A program made the position numbers and the translations under genes. This document shows positions 62,790 through 64,000 of a stretch of 64,000 nt of DNA, piece by piece. Position 1 is the first letter of the stretch. Every line of letters begins with the position of its first letter. Below the pieces are notes generated by a model, which was not told the origin of the DNA, searched no databases, and was given only the letters and a program-made list of their open reading frames with translations. This DNA is from Pelagibius sp. (lineage in GTDB: Bacteria; Pseudomonadota; Alphaproteobacteria; Kiloniellales; Kiloniellaceae): NCBI GenBank assembly GCA_028280305.1, contig JANQMC010000034.1:62001-126000 (forward strand), written 5' to 3'.

Positions 62790-64000
62790 ATGCAGACGCA
62801 GGCGCAGCCCTGGGATGAATCTTATCCGCCCGAGATCGAGTGGGGTGGTGATGTCCTGCAGGAGCCGCTCTACGAGGCCTTCGACCGCGCTGTCGCCGGC
62901 TATGGCGACCGCCCCTGTCTCGATTTTCTTGGCAAGCGTTACAGCTATGCGGAGATCTCCGCGCTGGTTGATCGGGCCGCCCGCGGCTTTCAGGACCTGG
63001 GGGTAAAGAAAGGCTCGCGGGTCGCGCTCTTCCTGCCCAACACGCCCTACTATGTGGTGAGTTACTTTGCCCTGATGAAGCTGGGCGCCATCGTCGTCAA
63101 TGTGAATCCGCTCTACGCCGAAGAAGAGGTGCTCGGCCTGATCGAAGACTCCGGTGCCGAGATCGCGGTCACGCTGGATCTGAAGATTCTGCTGCCGAAG
63201 CTGGTCACCGCCTTTGAGCGCACGCCGCTGAAAAAGGTCGTGGTCTGCGCCATGACCGACATCCTGCGGTTTCCCAGTCGTCAGCTCTTTGCCATTGCCA
63301 AGCGGGGAGACCTGGCCAAGGCCCCGGCGGGCGATGGCTATCTGCGTTTTGCCGACTTGATCGATAACGACGGCGGCTTCGAGCCGGCCAGCGTCACCAC
63401 AGAGGACGTCGCGGTACTGCAGTACACCGGTGGCACGACCGGCGTTCCCAAGGGGGCGATGCTGACCCATGGCAACCTTTCGGCCAATGCCAGCCAACTC
63501 TGGACCTGGTTCATCGGTGCGGAGATGGGCAAGGAGCGGATGCTGGCGGTGCTGCCACTGTTCCATGTCTTTGCCATGACGGTGATCATGCACTTGGGAA
63601 TTCGTGGCGCCGCTGAGATCATTCTGCTGCCGCGTTTCGAGATCAAGATGCTGCTGAAGGCGATCGCCCGCACCAAGCCGACCTGTTTCCCTGGTGTGCC
63701 GACGCTCTACAACGCCATCATCAACACACCGAAGATCGAAAGCTACGACCTCTCCTGTATCCGTTATTGCCTCTCCGGCGGCGCGTCGCTGCCGCAGGAG
63801 GTGCGCGAAGGTTTCGAGGCGATTACCAGTGCCACCCTGCTGGAGGGTTACGGCCTCAGCGAAACCTCGCCCGTGGTGACCTGCAATCCCTTGTTCGGGA
63901 CTCAGAAAGACGGCTCGGTGGGCTTGCCGATGCCGGCGACGACCATCGAAATCCGCTCCCTCGACGATCCCGACAAGCTTATGCCCCAAGGCGAGGTTGG
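62790..64000 (+). CDS. fadD: Long-chain fatty acyl-CoA ligase (5' part)
   Basis: The frame is open to the window edge; about 403 residues are present of a family that is usually 550-570 long. It is an ANL-superfamily adenylate-forming enzyme: the P-loop YTGGTTGVPKGAMLTHGN, LPLFHVFAMTV, CLSGGASLPQEV and the motif LLEGYGLSETSPVV are all intact. It activates fatty acids to acyl-CoA for beta-oxidation or lipid synthesis. The ATG at 62790 has TTGGGA upstream. The C-terminal domain lies outside the window. Confidence 0.93.
   Translation, partial: MQTQAQPWDESYPPEIEWGGDVLQEPLYEAFDRAVAGYGDRPCLDFLGKRYSYAEISALVDRAARGFQDLGVKKGSRVALFLPNTPYYVVSYFALMKLGAIVVNVNPLYAEEEVLGLIEDSGAEIAVTLDLKILLPKLVTAFERTPLKKVVVCAMTDILRFPSRQLFAIAKRGDLAKAPAGDGYLRFADLIDNDGGFEPASVTTEDVAVLQYTGGTTGVPKGAMLTHGNLSANASQLWTWFIGAEMGKERMLAVLPLFHVFAMTVIMHLGIRGAAEIILLPRFEIKMLLKAIARTKPTCFPGVPTLYNAIINTPKIESYDLSCIRYCLSGGASLPQEVREGFEAITSATLLEGYGLSETSPVVTCNPLFGTQKDGSVGLPMPATTIEIRSLDDPDKLMPQGEV

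Overview
The window is high-GC, densely packed DNA with many start/stop overlaps. Gene content points to an alphaproteobacterium, probably a marine or aquatic Rhodospirillales-like heterotroph: a full C-P lyase set, TRAP and ABC solute transporters, a UxaA/UxaC hexuronate route, DUF1127, IalB-like and MipA proteins, and a CsgG/HfaB-type holdfast-like locus. No rRNA, tRNA, insertion sequence, prophage or CRISPR array was recognised.

Layout. 1-5.5 kb (+): end of a C-P lyase operon, phnI(partial)-J-K-L-M with a second tandem phnM. 5.5-7.2 kb: two GNAT acetyltransferases, a stand-alone cyclic-nucleotide-binding protein and a pair of palindromic repeats. 7.3-11.7 kb (-): phosphonate importer phnCDE1E2 plus the hexapeptide transferase that often accompanies phn genes; it converges on the C-P lyase operon. 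12.1-16.5 kb (-): OmpR-type response regulator and a six-PAS hybrid histidine kinase. 17.7-20.2 kb (+): a membrane protein, then DUF1007 and a NicO/RcnA-type metal exporter. 20.4-25.7 kb: a surface-structure locus with two LuxR-type regulators carrying degenerate receiver regions, a CsgG/HfaB-like outer-membrane lipoprotein and three secreted proteins, one curlin/HfaA-like. 25.8-28.3 kb (-): lipoprotein, small cytochrome c, IalB-like protein, a possible small RNA and a Crp-family regulator.

28.8-39.7 kb: a LacI-controlled carbohydrate locus: AGE-family isomerase, GH63-type glycoside hydrolase, MalK/G/F-type ABC importer with binding protein, LacI regulator, fructuronate/tagaturonate reductase and uronate isomerase. 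39.8-42.5 kb (+): a compact operon of a Cys-rich MarR regulator, a protoglobin with an N-terminal signal sequence, a thioredoxin-fold protein and a class I glutamine amidotransferase. 42.5-45.0 kb (-): polar amino acid-type ABC permease and binding protein next to a PhnZ-like HD-domain protein. 45.2-46.4 kb: two membrane proteins. 46.4-52.9 kb: altronate dehydratase-family enzyme, Ldh2-family dehydrogenase and GntR regulator, divergent from a dctPQM TRAP transporter. This complements the uronate enzymes at 36-40 kb. 53-56.4 kb: zinc alcohol dehydrogenase, TetR regulator, MipA outer-membrane protein, DUF2306 protein. 56.8-62.4 kb: an 1890-residue type I-secreted RTX protein with a lamin-tail domain and a long internal repeat array. 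62.8 kb to the end: start of a long-chain acyl-CoA ligase.

The best candidates for something undescribed are the holdfast/curli-like locus with two non-canonical regulators (20.4-25.7 kb), the signal-bearing protoglobin operon (39.8-42.5 kb) and the giant repeat protein (56.8-62.4 kb). Domain and motif calls come from reading the translations; no database search was run.
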